This document shows positions 16,500 through 25,368 of a stretch of DNA of 64,000 bases, one piece after another. The translations under genes were made by a program, and so were the position numbers. The notes beneath the pieces were generated by a model. That model did no database searches, had not been told where the DNA came from, and was given only the letters and a program-made list of their open reading frames with translations. This DNA comes from Halobacteriales archaeon QS_1_69_70 (GTDB lineage Archaea; Halobacteriota; Halobacteria; Halobacteriales; Haloarculaceae), in the NCBI GenBank assembly GCA_003021005.1, contig PXRI01000017.1:185542-249541 (forward strand). Direction: 5' to 3'. How positions within the stretch are numbered: position 1 is the first letter of the stretch; each line of letters starts with the position of its first letter.

Positions 16500-18017
16500 T
16501 CAAAATGGAACCCACTTCCGGACCCGAGAGGTGCGGTCCGGATCCAACACGTCACCGATCACTTTCTCCGCGCATATCTTCCCGCTCAGCAAGCACGGGG
16601 CGACCCCGATTCCGGGGTTCGTGTTCGCGCCGACAAAGTACATCCCCGGAAGTTCCTTTGACCTATGCGGCGGACGAAACGGTCCACTTTGAGTGAGTGC
16701 CTGTGCGAGACCGTAGGCTGAACCGCGTGTACTATTGTACCGTTCGGCAAATTCGGAGATCGAGAAGTGTTCCTCTACGACAATCCTGTCCCGTACATCG
16801 CACCCGGCACGGGAATCCAGGGTCGAGAGCAAGGTGTCCCGGAACTCAGCTCGATTCGAGGAACTATCGACGACCTCGGTACTCACCGTACTCATCAGAT
16901 AAAGTGCGCTGTGCCCCTCGGGGGCGACCGAATCGTCGGTTATTGAAGGAGCGTTTACGTACACGATCGGATCGTCGGGCCAGATGGAATCCTGGCTCGG
17001 CCCGCACGAGCCTTTGGAATCGGGCGGTAACAGCCACGAATGGTGGCGCAAATCACCAAGATCGCCCTCCACGCCGAGATAGACGACGAACATCGATGGC
17101 GTGTACTCGCACTCCCGCCAGAAACTTCTGGAGAACCCTCGCTGGTCCTCCGAGAGAAGTTCCGACTCGGTGTATTCGTAGTCGGCGTTGCTGACGACGA
17201 TGTCCGTTGTGTGGTCACCGGCACTCGTTTGGACGGTGAACGAACCGGAATCGCTCCGTATAGCCCGGGCGGCCGTCCGGGTCTCGAACTTGACGCCGAG
17301 ATCTCTCGCCAATTCCACGACCCCCTCCACGACGCTAGCCATCCCGTCCTCGGGATAATAGATTCCTTCGTTGAAATCAAGGTGACTGAGGAAGGTATAG
17401 AAGCCCGGCAGCTTGGAGGGGGCACTTCCCACAAGAATAGTAGCATTGGTCAGAACCTGTTGCAGCTTCGGATGGGTAAAGTGGTCCTCGATGGTGTCTT
17501 TCAGGGTGCCTCGTAGCGGGGACAGGTGCCACAGTTGTCCGAGTAACCTCGGGTCGAGCCAATCTCTGATCCCCGCTCGGCTCGAGGAGATGACGTCCAT
17601 CATGATTTCGTAGTTCGTTGCTGCTTGGTCCAGGTAGCGATCGAGTTGTTCACCGGCACCGGGCTCGAGCCGCTCGAAGGTCTCCCTCTGGGAACTCCTG
17701 TCCGACGGGATATCGATTCGGTCACCGTCGTCAAAGAAGACCCGGTAGTTAGGATTGAGTCGTTCGATGCTGTAGAACTGGTCGGGAGACCTGTCAAAGT
17801 CGGCGAAGAAGTCTTCGAACACGTCAGGCGTCGTGTACGCCACGGGACCCATGTCGAATTTGAATCCCCGCTCCTTCAGTCTGTTTGCTCTTCCGCCGAG
17901 ATGGCAGTTCTTCTCAACGAGCGTAACGTCCGCACCTGCCTCCGCCAAATAGCAGGATGCCGATAGGCCGCCGAAACCACCCCCAATGACGACGACCGAC
18001 TTCTCAGAGACTGACAT
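16500..18017 (-). CDS. CrtI-type FAD oxidoreductase (phytoene desaturase family)
   Basis: From ATG 18017 the product has 505 residues. It opens with the dinucleotide-binding VVVIGGGFGGLSASCYLAEA and the acidic end VTLVEKN, then HLGGRANRLKERGFKFDMGP, a signature of the carotenoid desaturase/isomerase group. The C-terminal FAD contact is ELPGMYFVGANTNPGIGVA. CrtI relatives desaturate or isomerise polyene chains, but some oxidise other isoprenoids. It is convergent with the UbiA gene about 120 bases away, which suits an enzyme acting on the prenyl part of the same product. Alternatively it is an ordinary carotenoid enzyme that happens to lie here; no phytoene synthase gene is in the window. Confidence 0.88.
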   Translation of the reverse strand: MSVSEKSVVVIGGGFGGLSASCYLAEAGADVTLVEKNCHLGGRANRLKERGFKFDMGPVAYTTPDVFEDFFADFDRSPDQFYSIERLNPNYRVFFDDGDRIDIPSDRSSQRETFERLEPGAGEQLDRYLDQAATNYEIMMDVISSSRAGIRDWLDPRLLGQLWHLSPLRGTLKDTIEDHFTHPKLQQVLTNATILVGSAPSKLPGFYTFLSHLDFNEGIYYPEDGMASVVEGVVELARDLGVKFETRTAARAIRSDSGSFTVQTSAGDHTTDIVVSNADYEYTESELLSEDQRGFSRSFWRECEYTPSMFVVYLGVEGDLGDLRHHSWLLPPDSKGSCGPSQDSIWPDDPIVYVNAPSITDDSVAPEGHSALYLMSTVSTEVVDSSSNRAEFRDTLLSTLDSRAGCDVRDRIVVEEHFSISEFAERYNSTRGSAYGLAQALTQSGPFRPPHRSKELPGMYFVGANTNPGIGVAPCLLSGKICAEKVIGDVLDPDRTSRVRKWVPF

Positions 18018-18435
18018 GCCTACTCCCATTGGAAACCTCGTTGTAGTCAATCAATCGATTGCGGAAAATTATGGCGCGCTACCGTTACACGCGGCGGCGA
18101 CGGGCTGGCCCGGTACCTGAGTGGGAGAGGGAGGGCGGCCGATAATCGCCTATCACACCCACCTCCATCGGCCGAGGTACTACCGTCGTTGCAACGGACC
18201 ATAAGGTGACTTTTAGGACGGATCTATCTGCGCATTTCTCCAGTCCGTTCACAATGACCGTCCACTGGACGGGCGAGAGGACGGACCGCGTGCCACGGCG
18301 GTCAAACCGGGCCTTGTTGTCTCGGCCAGGAGTATAGAAATCGACGATATTCCGGCGTTAGCCGGCTATTTTTCCCACCGCCATTCTTAATACGTTCCAC
18401 TTTCGCTTTAGGAGATAAGACTGACCTGGTTCGAA
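18018..18435. other. Divergent intergenic region, no gene seen
   Basis: About 420 bases between the divergent CrtI-type and TrpD-like genes. On the plus side CTTAATACG (18386-18394) is a possible TATA box with a leader of roughly 15-20 bases; on the minus side ATAATTTTC near 18070 may serve the CrtI-type gene. No coding frame is convincing. Confidence 0.45.
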
Positions 18436-19415
18436 ATGATTGAGTATATCGATCGAGTTACGAGTGGCGAAGGCCTCTCTCGCACCACGGCCCGGGAAGC
18501 CGGCCGAGCGCTCTTCAACGACGCCACGGACACACAGCTCGGTGCTATGATAGCGGGGCTACGAGCGAAAGGAGAGACCGTGGATGAGGTCGTCGGGATC
18601 GCAGAAGGGCTGTCTGATTCGGCTCGCATGGTACGGCCTGACGTATTTCCGCTGGTCACGCTGGGAAACACGGGCTCCGGGGAACACGGTACTTTCGATG
18701 TCCTCACGAGCGCTGCATTGGTTGCCGTAGCGGCGGACGTCCAGATTACGAGACACCTCAGTGGGCCCGTTGGTTCTTACGCTGGTCGACGACCTAGACT
18801 CGGTGTACTGATCGATGAGGACCCCCGTGCAGTCAGCCGAGCCATCGAAGAAGTCGGCATCGGCCTCGCACCGATGTCCGCGTTTCATACCGGAATGGAA
18901 GCCTACGATCGACTCTGTGCGGAGGTCGGCCTGCGGACCATCTTCGACATCCTCGGTCCGCTGATCAACCCGACCCGGGCGGACGCACAGCTCGTGGGGG
19001 TCGCGGCTCCCGAGTTGGTCGAAGTCGTCGCTCATTCACTCAAGATGACGGGAGCCGATCGGGCGCTCGTCGTCCACGGTGATGGTCTGGACCAGGTCGC
19101 GGTCCACGGTCCGACGGTCGTCGCAGAGGTCAATGGAGGCGACGTCCATCAGTACTCGCTACGACCTTCGGACATCGGTCTCGAACACCACGATGCCCAC
19201 GACATCGCCACCACCGCTGATGGGTGGAACATGAACGCAGTCCGTTCGGTCGTCACCGGTCGCGAGGGCGAAGCCAAGCAGGAGGCAGTCCTCGCGAACG
19301 CGGGCGCAATCGTGTATCTCGCCGGGGCCGCCGACACCCTGTGTTCGGGTGTCGAACAAGCGCGTACGACAATCGAATCCGGAAGACTGACCGGATCCTT
19401 GAACTCTTCGCATGA
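18436..19415 (+). pseudogene. Anthranilate phosphoribosyltransferase-like gene, frameshifted at the end
   Basis: The fold is that of TrpD, which adds phosphoribosyl to anthranilate. Conserved blocks include IEEVGIGLAPMSAFH, LRTIFDILGPLINPTRADAQ, RALVVHGDGLDQ and a C-terminal AVLANAGAIVYLAGAAD. Key PRPP-site motifs have changed: GTGGDG reads GNTGSGEHGT, NIST reads DVLTS, and KHGNRSVSS reads RHLSGPVGS. Near 19380 the original frame appears to continue one base out, giving KTDRILELFA and a stop at 19415 that overlaps an ATGA. Read literally the frame instead runs to 19695, adding some 90 unrelated residues. It may be a degenerate gene or a protein with a new role; I call it broken with moderate confidence. 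Confidence 0.65.
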
Positions 19416-19843
19416 ACGACGAATCTCACAGCGACACCGTCGGGACCCGGCATCCGAGGAACCCGGGCACGTTTTCATCTCCCACGAACCGGGTGGCATG
19501 ATTGGCGACAACAGTTCCGCGCAAGGAAGAGATACCTCCGCTCAAGCGGTATCCGGCTCGGGTTTGCAAGGAAGGTTACGACCACCGTCCGTTCCCGTCG
19601 GCGACCGAGGGGAATGTACTCCCCAGATTGCGGACGGACCAGCGAGGACATCACGGACAGCCCAGGACGAGAAACCGTCGTGGCGGCCATCCTGACGATG
19701 GTATCTAGAAGTTGGGGACAGATTCAAGCCCGACGTGCTGGGTGGATGGCTACCGCCAAATTACGTCTCCAGGTCACTCAATTGGGACATAGTTGTGGAC
19801 TTGCAACAGACTGCACCCGTCGGTATCCGGTGAGGCGAAACGA
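19416..19843 (+). other. Remnant region between trpD-like and trpE
   Basis: In haloarchaeal trp operons a trpF gene often sits here. The ATG at 19411 overlapping the restored trpD stop suggests a gene once followed, but its frame ends after about 30 codons and the remaining frames are arginine-rich without TrpF or TrpC motifs. I see no intact gene. Confidence 0.4.
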
Positions 19844-21505
19844 ATGCCAGCAAGCCACCTGTCTGTAGACCGGCGAACTTTCGCGGAATGGGCGGACGAG
19901 GCCCCTGTCGTGGTATACGTGACGGCCGAACTCCCGTACGGGGATCCACTCGGTGGGTATGCGGCCGTGACAGGACGGCGCGAGGGCCGGGGGCAGACCG
20001 ACGACGACAGAGACGCCGACGGCCGGAGCTTGGCTTACTCTTTCCTCTTTGAGCGGGCAGACAAGGTGGCGTCCTCTGATCCGACCGGCGCGCTGACGAC
20101 TGGAACGACGGCCGAGTCGCCCGTACGCTACTCTGCCGTGGGGTACGAGCCCCCCATCGTCATCTCCGCCCGTCCTGGGGACGACCGGGTCTCGGTACTC
20201 GATGACAGGTATCGGGGACTAATCGACATCGGTGGCGGGGATGTAGTCGACAGACTCAGGTCGGCGTTCCCGGATGTGGCTTCGAGAGGGTTCCCCCGCC
20301 GGAGTGGTCGGCACTTCGCGGGAGGTCTCGTCGGCTTCCTGTCGTACGACGCCGTGTACGACCTCTTCCTTCACCAAGTCGGCGTCAACCGTCCTCGCTC
20401 CAAGTTTCCGGATGCGGAGTTCGTCTTGAGCACTAAGAACTTAGTGTACGACCACGTCGCTGAGCGGACGAAGCTGGTGTTCACCCCCGTCGTCAGCCAG
20501 GATGACGACCCGCAGGCGGTGTACGACGCTCTTCTCGCTGAGGCGCGACGGATCCGAGAAATCATCGACCGTCCGAATCGAATCGACGGCTCGGGATTCC
20601 GGCAGGTTGGTCAGAACGCCGACCGGGGCGAGGATTTTCGAGCCACTGTCAGACGAACGAAAGAGTACGTCAGGGAAGGCGACATCTATCAAGGCGTCAT
20701 CTCCAGAAGACGGCAGTTGTACGGCGATATCGACACGCTCCAGCTGTATGCAACGCTACGTGAGCTCAACCCCTCACCGTATATGTACCTCTGTGGGTTC
20801 GACGACACGACGCTCGTCGGTGCGAGTCCGGAGACGCTCGTCGAGGTCAGAGACCGGAAGATAGTTACAAACCCGATTGCCGGCACCTGCAAACGGGGTG
20901 ATGGCCCGGTCGACGATCGGCGTCAAGCAGGACGGATGCTGGTAGATGGGAAGGAGCGAGCTGAGCACGCGATGCTGGTCGACCTCGCGCGCAACGACGT
21001 CCGGCGGGTGAGCGAGGCCGGCTCCGTAGGCGTGGAGGAGTTCATGAATGTCATCAAGTACTCGAACGTCCAGCACATTGAGTCGACAGTGGTAGGGCGG
21101 CTGGCCGCAGGGGCGGACGCCTTCGACGCGACGCGAGCGACGTTCCCAGCCGGGACGCTCTCCGGCGCACCGAAGTTACGCGCCATGGAAATCATCGACG
21201 AGCTCGAGAAGACGCCACGGGGGCCTTACGGCGGTGGCATCGGTTACTACTCTTGGACGGGCGAGGCCGACCTCGCAATTATCATCCGGACCGCCACCGT
21301 CACCCATGACGTGGCCGTACCCAATGTGGTTACGGACGGCAGTGTTTCTGACGAAGTCGACCGTGTGACGATTCGGGCAGGCGCGGGAATCGTGGCCGAC
21401 TCGGACCTGTCAGCCGAGTTCGAGGAGACCCAGCAGAAGATGGACAGTGTCTGCACCGCCCTCGAACGGATCCGGAAGGACCGGGCCGGAGAGATCGTAG
21501 AGTGA
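19844..21505 (+). CDS. trpE: Anthranilate synthase component I
   Basis: From ATG 19844 the product has 553 residues. The chorismate-binding domain is complete: DIYQGVISRRR, NPSPYMYLCGF, NPIAGTCKRGDG, ERAEHAMLVDLARNDVRRV, FPAGTLSGAPKLRAMEIIDE, and YGGGIGYYSW. With TrpG it makes anthranilate from chorismate and glutamine. The N-terminal element that normally reads LLES and senses tryptophan is FLFER here, so feedback control may be weak. It overlaps trpG by four bases (GTGA). In context the anthranilate probably feeds the neighbouring CoA ligase rather than only tryptophan synthesis; that is inference. ADIC synthase (PhzE-like) is an alternative activity. Confidence 0.9.
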   Translation: MPASHLSVDRRTFAEWADEAPVVVYVTAELPYGDPLGGYAAVTGRREGRGQTDDDRDADGRSLAYSFLFERADKVASSDPTGALTTGTTAESPVRYSAVGYEPPIVISARPGDDRVSVLDDRYRGLIDIGGGDVVDRLRSAFPDVASRGFPRRSGRHFAGGLVGFLSYDAVYDLFLHQVGVNRPRSKFPDAEFVLSTKNLVYDHVAERTKLVFTPVVSQDDDPQAVYDALLAEARRIREIIDRPNRIDGSGFRQVGQNADRGEDFRATVRRTKEYVREGDIYQGVISRRRQLYGDIDTLQLYATLRELNPSPYMYLCGFDDTTLVGASPETLVEVRDRKIVTNPIAGTCKRGDGPVDDRRQAGRMLVDGKERAEHAMLVDLARNDVRRVSEAGSVGVEEFMNVIKYSNVQHIESTVVGRLAAGADAFDATRATFPAGTLSGAPKLRAMEIIDELEKTPRGPYGGGIGYYSWTGEADLAIIIRTATVTHDVAVPNVVTDGSVSDEVDRVTIRAGAGIVADSDLSAEFEETQQKMDSVCTALERIRKDRAGEIVE

Positions 21506-22101
21506 CCCCCGAACGACTGACGCGGGTGTTGTTCGTCGACAACTTCGATTCATTCACCTACAATCTGGTCGAGTACGTGAGCCGGCACCCCGGCACCGAG
21601 ACGTCCGTTATGAGGAACACGGTGAATCTAGAGTCGATTCGATTGTTCGACCCAGATGGAATCATCATCAGTCCGGGACCTGGACGGCCCGAGCACGAAC
21701 GAGATGTCGGAGTCACGACCGACATCCTTCGCACCGTCAGCCACGAGGTGCCGACGTTGGGCGTGTGCTTGGGCCTCGAGGCGGCCGTCCACGTGTACGG
21801 CGGCAAGATCGGCTATGCGCCAGAGCCCGTCCACGGCAAGGCGTTCACCATCCAGCACGACGATCGCGGTGTCTTCCGAGGACTCGACCAGGGCTTCCGC
21901 GCCGGGCGGTACCACTCGTTGATCGCCACCGATGTCCCGTCCTGCTTTACGGTCAGCGCGACCACCGAGGACTGTGGCGAGGTACTGGTGATGGGGGTTC
22001 GCCACGAAAGCCACCCGATCAAATGTGTCCAGTTCCACCCTGAGTCCGTCCTTACTGGAGTCGGTGAGGAGGTGATCGAGAACTTCCTCGCCGACCTCTG
22101 A
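21502..22101 (+). CDS. trpG: Anthranilate synthase glutamine amidotransferase subunit
   Basis: The 199-residue product starts at GTG 21502, inside the trpE stop. Class I amidotransferase marks are LFVDNFDSFTYNLVEYV, IIISPGPGRPE, the nucleophile Cys in LGVCLGLEAAV, and the catalytic His-Glu in VQFHPESVLTG. The usual CLGHQ following the nucleophile is CLGLE, losing the glutamine-contacting Gln; the triad itself is intact, so ammonia transfer should still work, perhaps with altered glutamine affinity. It supplies ammonia to the TrpE partner. Confidence 0.92.
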   Translation: MTPERLTRVLFVDNFDSFTYNLVEYVSRHPGTETSVMRNTVNLESIRLFDPDGIIISPGPGRPEHERDVGVTTDILRTVSHEVPTLGVCLGLEAAVHVYGGKIGYAPEPVHGKAFTIQHDDRGVFRGLDQGFRAGRYHSLIATDVPSCFTVSATTEDCGEVLVMGVRHESHPIKCVQFHPESVLTGVGEEVIENFLADL

Positions 22102-22294
22102 CTACCGACGCCGTTCCCCTCTCGCAGCAACGGCGAGCGACTGCAACTGCGGGCTGAGCTGGAGCGCTCGCTCAAGACAAAGGCGAACTGCGTCACGGCG
22201 GGAGATTATTGAGGGCACTAGTCGCGGACGCAGCACACTGTCCCGTCACGACGAGGCGTCTCCGATACGAATGGAGCCGTCCGGATGGGGTAAG

Positions 22295-23953
22295 TCAGGT
22301 GTCCTTCATCACCTGGCTCTCTTGGCGGCGCTCGCACTCTCTAAGTTCAGTCCGGCGGATCTTGCCGGTCTCAGTACGGGGGAGTTCGTTGACGAACTCG
22401 ACCGCGCGCGGGTACTTGAACGGAGCCAGGTTGTCTTTGACGTGGCCCTGGAGTTCCTCAATCAGCTCATCAGACCCTGTCCGGTCCCGTGAGAGGACGA
22501 CGAAGGCTTTGACGATCTGGTTCCGCTCCTCGTCGGGGCTCGCTACCACCGCGGCGTCAGAGACCTCCGGGTGCTTCTCGAGGGCCCCCTCAACTTCCGG
22601 ACCAGGGACGTTGTACCCAGCGGTTATGATGAGGTCATCCCGCCGGGACTTGTACTCGAACCGGCCGTCCTCCCGGTGGACGAAAATGTCACCCGGGTAG
22701 TTCCACCCGTTATGGACGGCCTCCGATTGCTCGTCTGGACGGTTCCAGTACCTGATTCCGGTGGGACCGCGGACGGCAAGTACCCCCGGTTCGCCTCGGG
22801 GGACCTCCTCGTGGGTGTCAGGGTCCACCACCTTACATTCGTAGCCTGGTACCTGCAGCCCCGTGGCGCTCGGGTCGAAATCGTCCGCGAGACGATGACT
22901 GATGAACACGTGGAGCATCTCGGTCGTCCCGAGACCATCGGTCGTTTCGACCCCTATTTCCTCTTTGAGTCGTTCATAGGTGTGTTCGGGAAGCGGCTCG
23001 CCCGCGCTGACGAGAAGCCGGAGCGAGGAGATGTCGTACTCGGCTGCGATGTCGTCGCTCTGTTTGAACATCTGATTGTAGGCCGTCGGAACTGTTCCCA
23101 TCACGGTGACCCCGTACTCCTCGATGGCTTCGAGTAGGTCGAGGGAATCGGCGTCTTCCAGCAAGGCGGTACTCGCGCCGAACCTGAGGGGGAAGGCAAC
23201 GAGGACGCCGTATCCGTAGGTGAACGCGATGGGCGGGTTACCGCTGAACACGTCCTCTGGCGTGGGTTCGAGGCAGTAACGCGCGTACCCGTCGCAGATA
23301 GCGAGCAACTCACGGTGGGTGTGGACGGTCCCCTTCGGACGACCGGTCGTACCGGAGGTATACGCCATCAGGGCCAGGTCATCGCGCGTGGTCTCATACA
23401 AGTCGAGGTCTGGACTCGCCTTTTCGAGGAGCATTCCGTACCTCTCGAAATCACCCGCCCGCTCCGTCTCACCTGCCACCACTACGTTCTCGAGGGTCCC
23501 GGCAGAACGGTTCGCCTCGACGACCTCTTGCAGGAGATCGCCGGCCACGACGGCCGTGTGAGCTTCCGCGTCCGACAGCATGAACTCGATCTCCTCCGCC
23601 CGGAGCAACTTCATCGACGGCAAGGGGATTGCCCCAATCTTCTGGATGGCGAGACAGGTGACGACGTACTCCGGCCGGTTCGGGAACCGAACGAAGACTC
23701 TGTCGCCGGGGGCGACATCCAGCGTCCGGAGGGCGTTCCCCAGTCGGTCGCTCCGCTCTTTCAGCTGGGCGAACGTGAGGGTACGGTCTCTTGAGTACAC
23801 CGCGACGTCGTCACCTCGCCCCCCCTCCACGTGGCGGTCAACCATCTCGACCGCCGCGTTTATTTCCCTCGGGTACTTCAGTTCGGGTAGCGCAAAGAAT
23901 CGATCGGGGGAATCTTTATCCGGTAGGAACTGCTGGAGTTCGGCCCTCTGCAT
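22295..23953 (-). CDS. Benzoate/2-aminobenzoate-type CoA ligase
   Basis: From ATG 23953 the product has 552 residues and is an AMP-forming acyl-CoA synthetase. The phosphate loop is LMAYTSGTTGRPKGTVHTH; the adenylate motif is ETTDGLGTTEMLHVFIS; the hinge is YKSRRDDLIITAGYNVPGPE; the catalytic Lys lies in ELPRTETGKIRR. The TEMLHVFIS stretch is typical of benzoate, 4-hydroxybenzoate and 2-aminobenzoate CoA ligases. Given anthranilate synthase 200 bases away and an anthraniloyl-CoA-type monooxygenase further on, anthranilate is the likely substrate, by inference. It begins four bases after a small secreted protein gene, so they form an operon. Confidence 0.9.
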   Translation of the reverse strand: MQRAELQQFLPDKDSPDRFFALPELKYPREINAAVEMVDRHVEGGRGDDVAVYSRDRTLTFAQLKERSDRLGNALRTLDVAPGDRVFVRFPNRPEYVVTCLAIQKIGAIPLPSMKLLRAEEIEFMLSDAEAHTAVVAGDLLQEVVEANRSAGTLENVVVAGETERAGDFERYGMLLEKASPDLDLYETTRDDLALMAYTSGTTGRPKGTVHTHRELLAICDGYARYCLEPTPEDVFSGNPPIAFTYGYGVLVAFPLRFGASTALLEDADSLDLLEAIEEYGVTVMGTVPTAYNQMFKQSDDIAAEYDISSLRLLVSAGEPLPEHTYERLKEEIGVETTDGLGTTEMLHVFISHRLADDFDPSATGLQVPGYECKVVDPDTHEEVPRGEPGVLAVRGPTGIRYWNRPDEQSEAVHNGWNYPGDIFVHREDGRFEYKSRRDDLIITAGYNVPGPEVEGALEKHPEVSDAAVVASPDEERNQIVKAFVVLSRDRTGSDELIEELQGHVKDNLAPFKYPRAVEFVNELPRTETGKIRRTELRECERRQESQVMKDT

Positions 23954-23957
23954 GGTA

Positions 23958-24464
23958 TCAGCCTTCGTACTCGCAGGGGTGACCGTTCTTGTCGTGCTTC
24001 GAGTCCTTGTTGACCGCAAACTCGGAGAGGCCCGGGTGCACGGACTGGTTGCCGCTCAACAGACCGTCGTATCCCTCGCTGAAGCAGAATTGAACCGAGG
24101 CGTGGCCCGAATCCGTGTGGGCCTCGAAGTAGTGATCTCCCCGCTGCCGATTATCTTCGCTGTCGCAAGGACTGGCGTGTCCGTCTGCGATGCCGTTGGC
24201 GAGCAGGACGAATCCGGTGGCAGCCTCGGCGTCGTTGAGGTAAGCGTCCGCGCCGTCGGTCCCGACCTTGACGCCGCCTTCACCCCCGAACTGACTAGTC
24301 TCTTGGTCGCCGTTCTCGTCGGTACAGCTCCCGGATGCTCCGACCTCCGGGTCAGCGAACGCCGTACCGGTCGCACTCATTAGCAATGCTGCCTTTAAAG
24401 CAACCGCCAGCAGTATCCTTCGTTCCCGCATCCAGTCTATTTCGGAAGGGTGGGGTAAATCCAT
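23958..24464 (-). CDS. Small secreted protein upstream of the CoA ligase
   Basis: The 168-residue product starts at ATG 24464, placed 21-28 bases after TATA-like CTAAAAAA (minus strand); a second ATG at 24431 would give 157 residues. The signal peptide core is ILLAVALKAALLMSATG with a likely cut after TAFA. The mature part is acidic with four cysteines (SCTDENGD, SPCDSED, VQFCFSEGYDG, HPCEYEG) that could form two disulfides. I recognise no family. Its four-base spacing to the ligase gene implies co-transcription. Confidence 0.75.
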   Translation of the reverse strand: MDLPHPSEIDWMRERRILLAVALKAALLMSATGTAFADPEVGASGSCTDENGDQETSQFGGEGGVKVGTDGADAYLNDAEAATGFVLLANGIADGHASPCDSEDNRQRGDHYFEAHTDSGHASVQFCFSEGYDGLLSGNQSVHPGLSEFAVNKDSKHDKNGHPCEYEG

Positions 24465-24484
24465 TCTGCCGTGTAATTCCCAGG

Positions 24485-24492
24485 TTTTTTAG
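24485..24492 (-). promoter_or_regulatory. TATA-like box for secreted protein-CoA ligase operon
   Basis: The minus strand reads CTAAAAAA, about 25 bases before the ATG at 24464, supporting that start and a leaderless transcript. Confidence 0.5.
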
Positions 24493-24675
24493 CCCGCGGA
24501 ACCGACGTACCTCTTGGCGTCCTTCGACCCGTTCACGCGCTACCCAGGCTCCACGGGTCCCTGTGGTCCGACTGGTAATTAATCGCGAGTGGGCGACTTG
24601 GCCGAGCGGTTTCAGAGTCGTTCGGATGCTCGTCACCGTTTATCAGCGCGTTACATGATTGTCACCGAACCCAAT

Positions 24676-24683
24676 CTTTATCA
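24676..24683 (+). promoter_or_regulatory. TATA-like box before the small membrane protein gene
   Basis: CTTTATCA lies about 40 bases before ATG 24719, which would leave a short leader of roughly a dozen bases. Confidence 0.45.
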
Positions 24684-24718
24684 TGTCCTTTCGTTACCTT
24701 CGTCACGAGTAACACCTC

Positions 24719-25079
24719 ATGAAGGAAAGAATTCGGTCTCTCGCGGACGACAAGCTCGTCAACAGTTACCTAATCCCCTGGGGGTCGTCTTACTGGTTCG
24801 CCGTCGTCATCCAACCGGACCTCGTGGGGAACTTTAGCCCCCTTAGTTTCCGCGGTGAGCCTGGCGGTACTCGGCGCTCTCATCCTCGGCAATCTGTTCG
24901 TCGACAGTAGCGTTCTCTGGGTGCTACTCGGCCTCTTCTCAACGTCGGGTATCATCTCGAGCTGGGTGGGTTACACCCAGTGGACAGTGCCCTACTCCAC
25001 TGGATTGGCGGCGGTGAGCATGGCCCTGGTGAACGCCCTCTCCGCCGTCGTGTTCTTCTTCAAAGCGCTTGACGAGTGA
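24719..25079 (+). pseudogene. Small membrane protein, apparently frameshifted
   Basis: The first part (ATG 24719) reads MKERIRSLADDKLVNSYLIP followed by a hydrophobic stretch YWFAVVIQPDLVGNF. Near 24850 the hydrophobic pattern jumps to another frame, SLAVLGALILGNLFVDSS, and runs to FFFKALDE at 25079. Joined, they give about 118 residues with three or four membrane segments. Alternatively the second part is a gene of its own from GTG 24855 (74 residues). No family recognised. Low-G+C island location. Confidence 0.6.
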
Positions 25080-25335
25080 GTTACTGTCAACCAGACCGAA
25101 AGCTAGCCAAGGGGTGACGGACACGATCCGCCGAGACTGTAGCATCCGACGCGGGTACCCCGGGGATGTCTGGCTCACGACGGGGGGAGCCGGCCGGTTG
25201 CGACGACGTTTCGAAGGGTCGTAACGTATGCAAATGCGTGGTGTGCTGACGGATATAGCCGGTTCTTTTTCAACAAAAATCAACGTCTTTATTCTATGAT
25301 TCTCTTCTTAAAGTGCGAAGATTATCGCGCAGTAA

Positions 25336-25343
25336 CTTTATAA
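25336..25343 (+). promoter_or_regulatory. TATA box for the MMP12-like gene
   Basis: CTTTATAA lies 26-33 bases before ATG 25369, the clearest TATA box in the island, in a locally A+T-rich stretch. Confidence 0.7.
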
Positions 25344-25368
25344 TCCCTTATTTCGATAGCGATTGCAA

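Noticed and set aside
19416-19843. A trpF or trpC gene between trpD-like and trpE
   Set aside because: Checked all three forward frames; none shows the barrel motifs of TrpF or TrpC.
24589-24650. Possible tRNA 5' part: TTGGCCGAGCGGTTT resembles a class II D-arm
   Set aside because: No matching acceptor stem, anticodon stem or T-arm (GTTCGAATC) follows, so it is not a tRNA gene; a remnant is possible but unproven.
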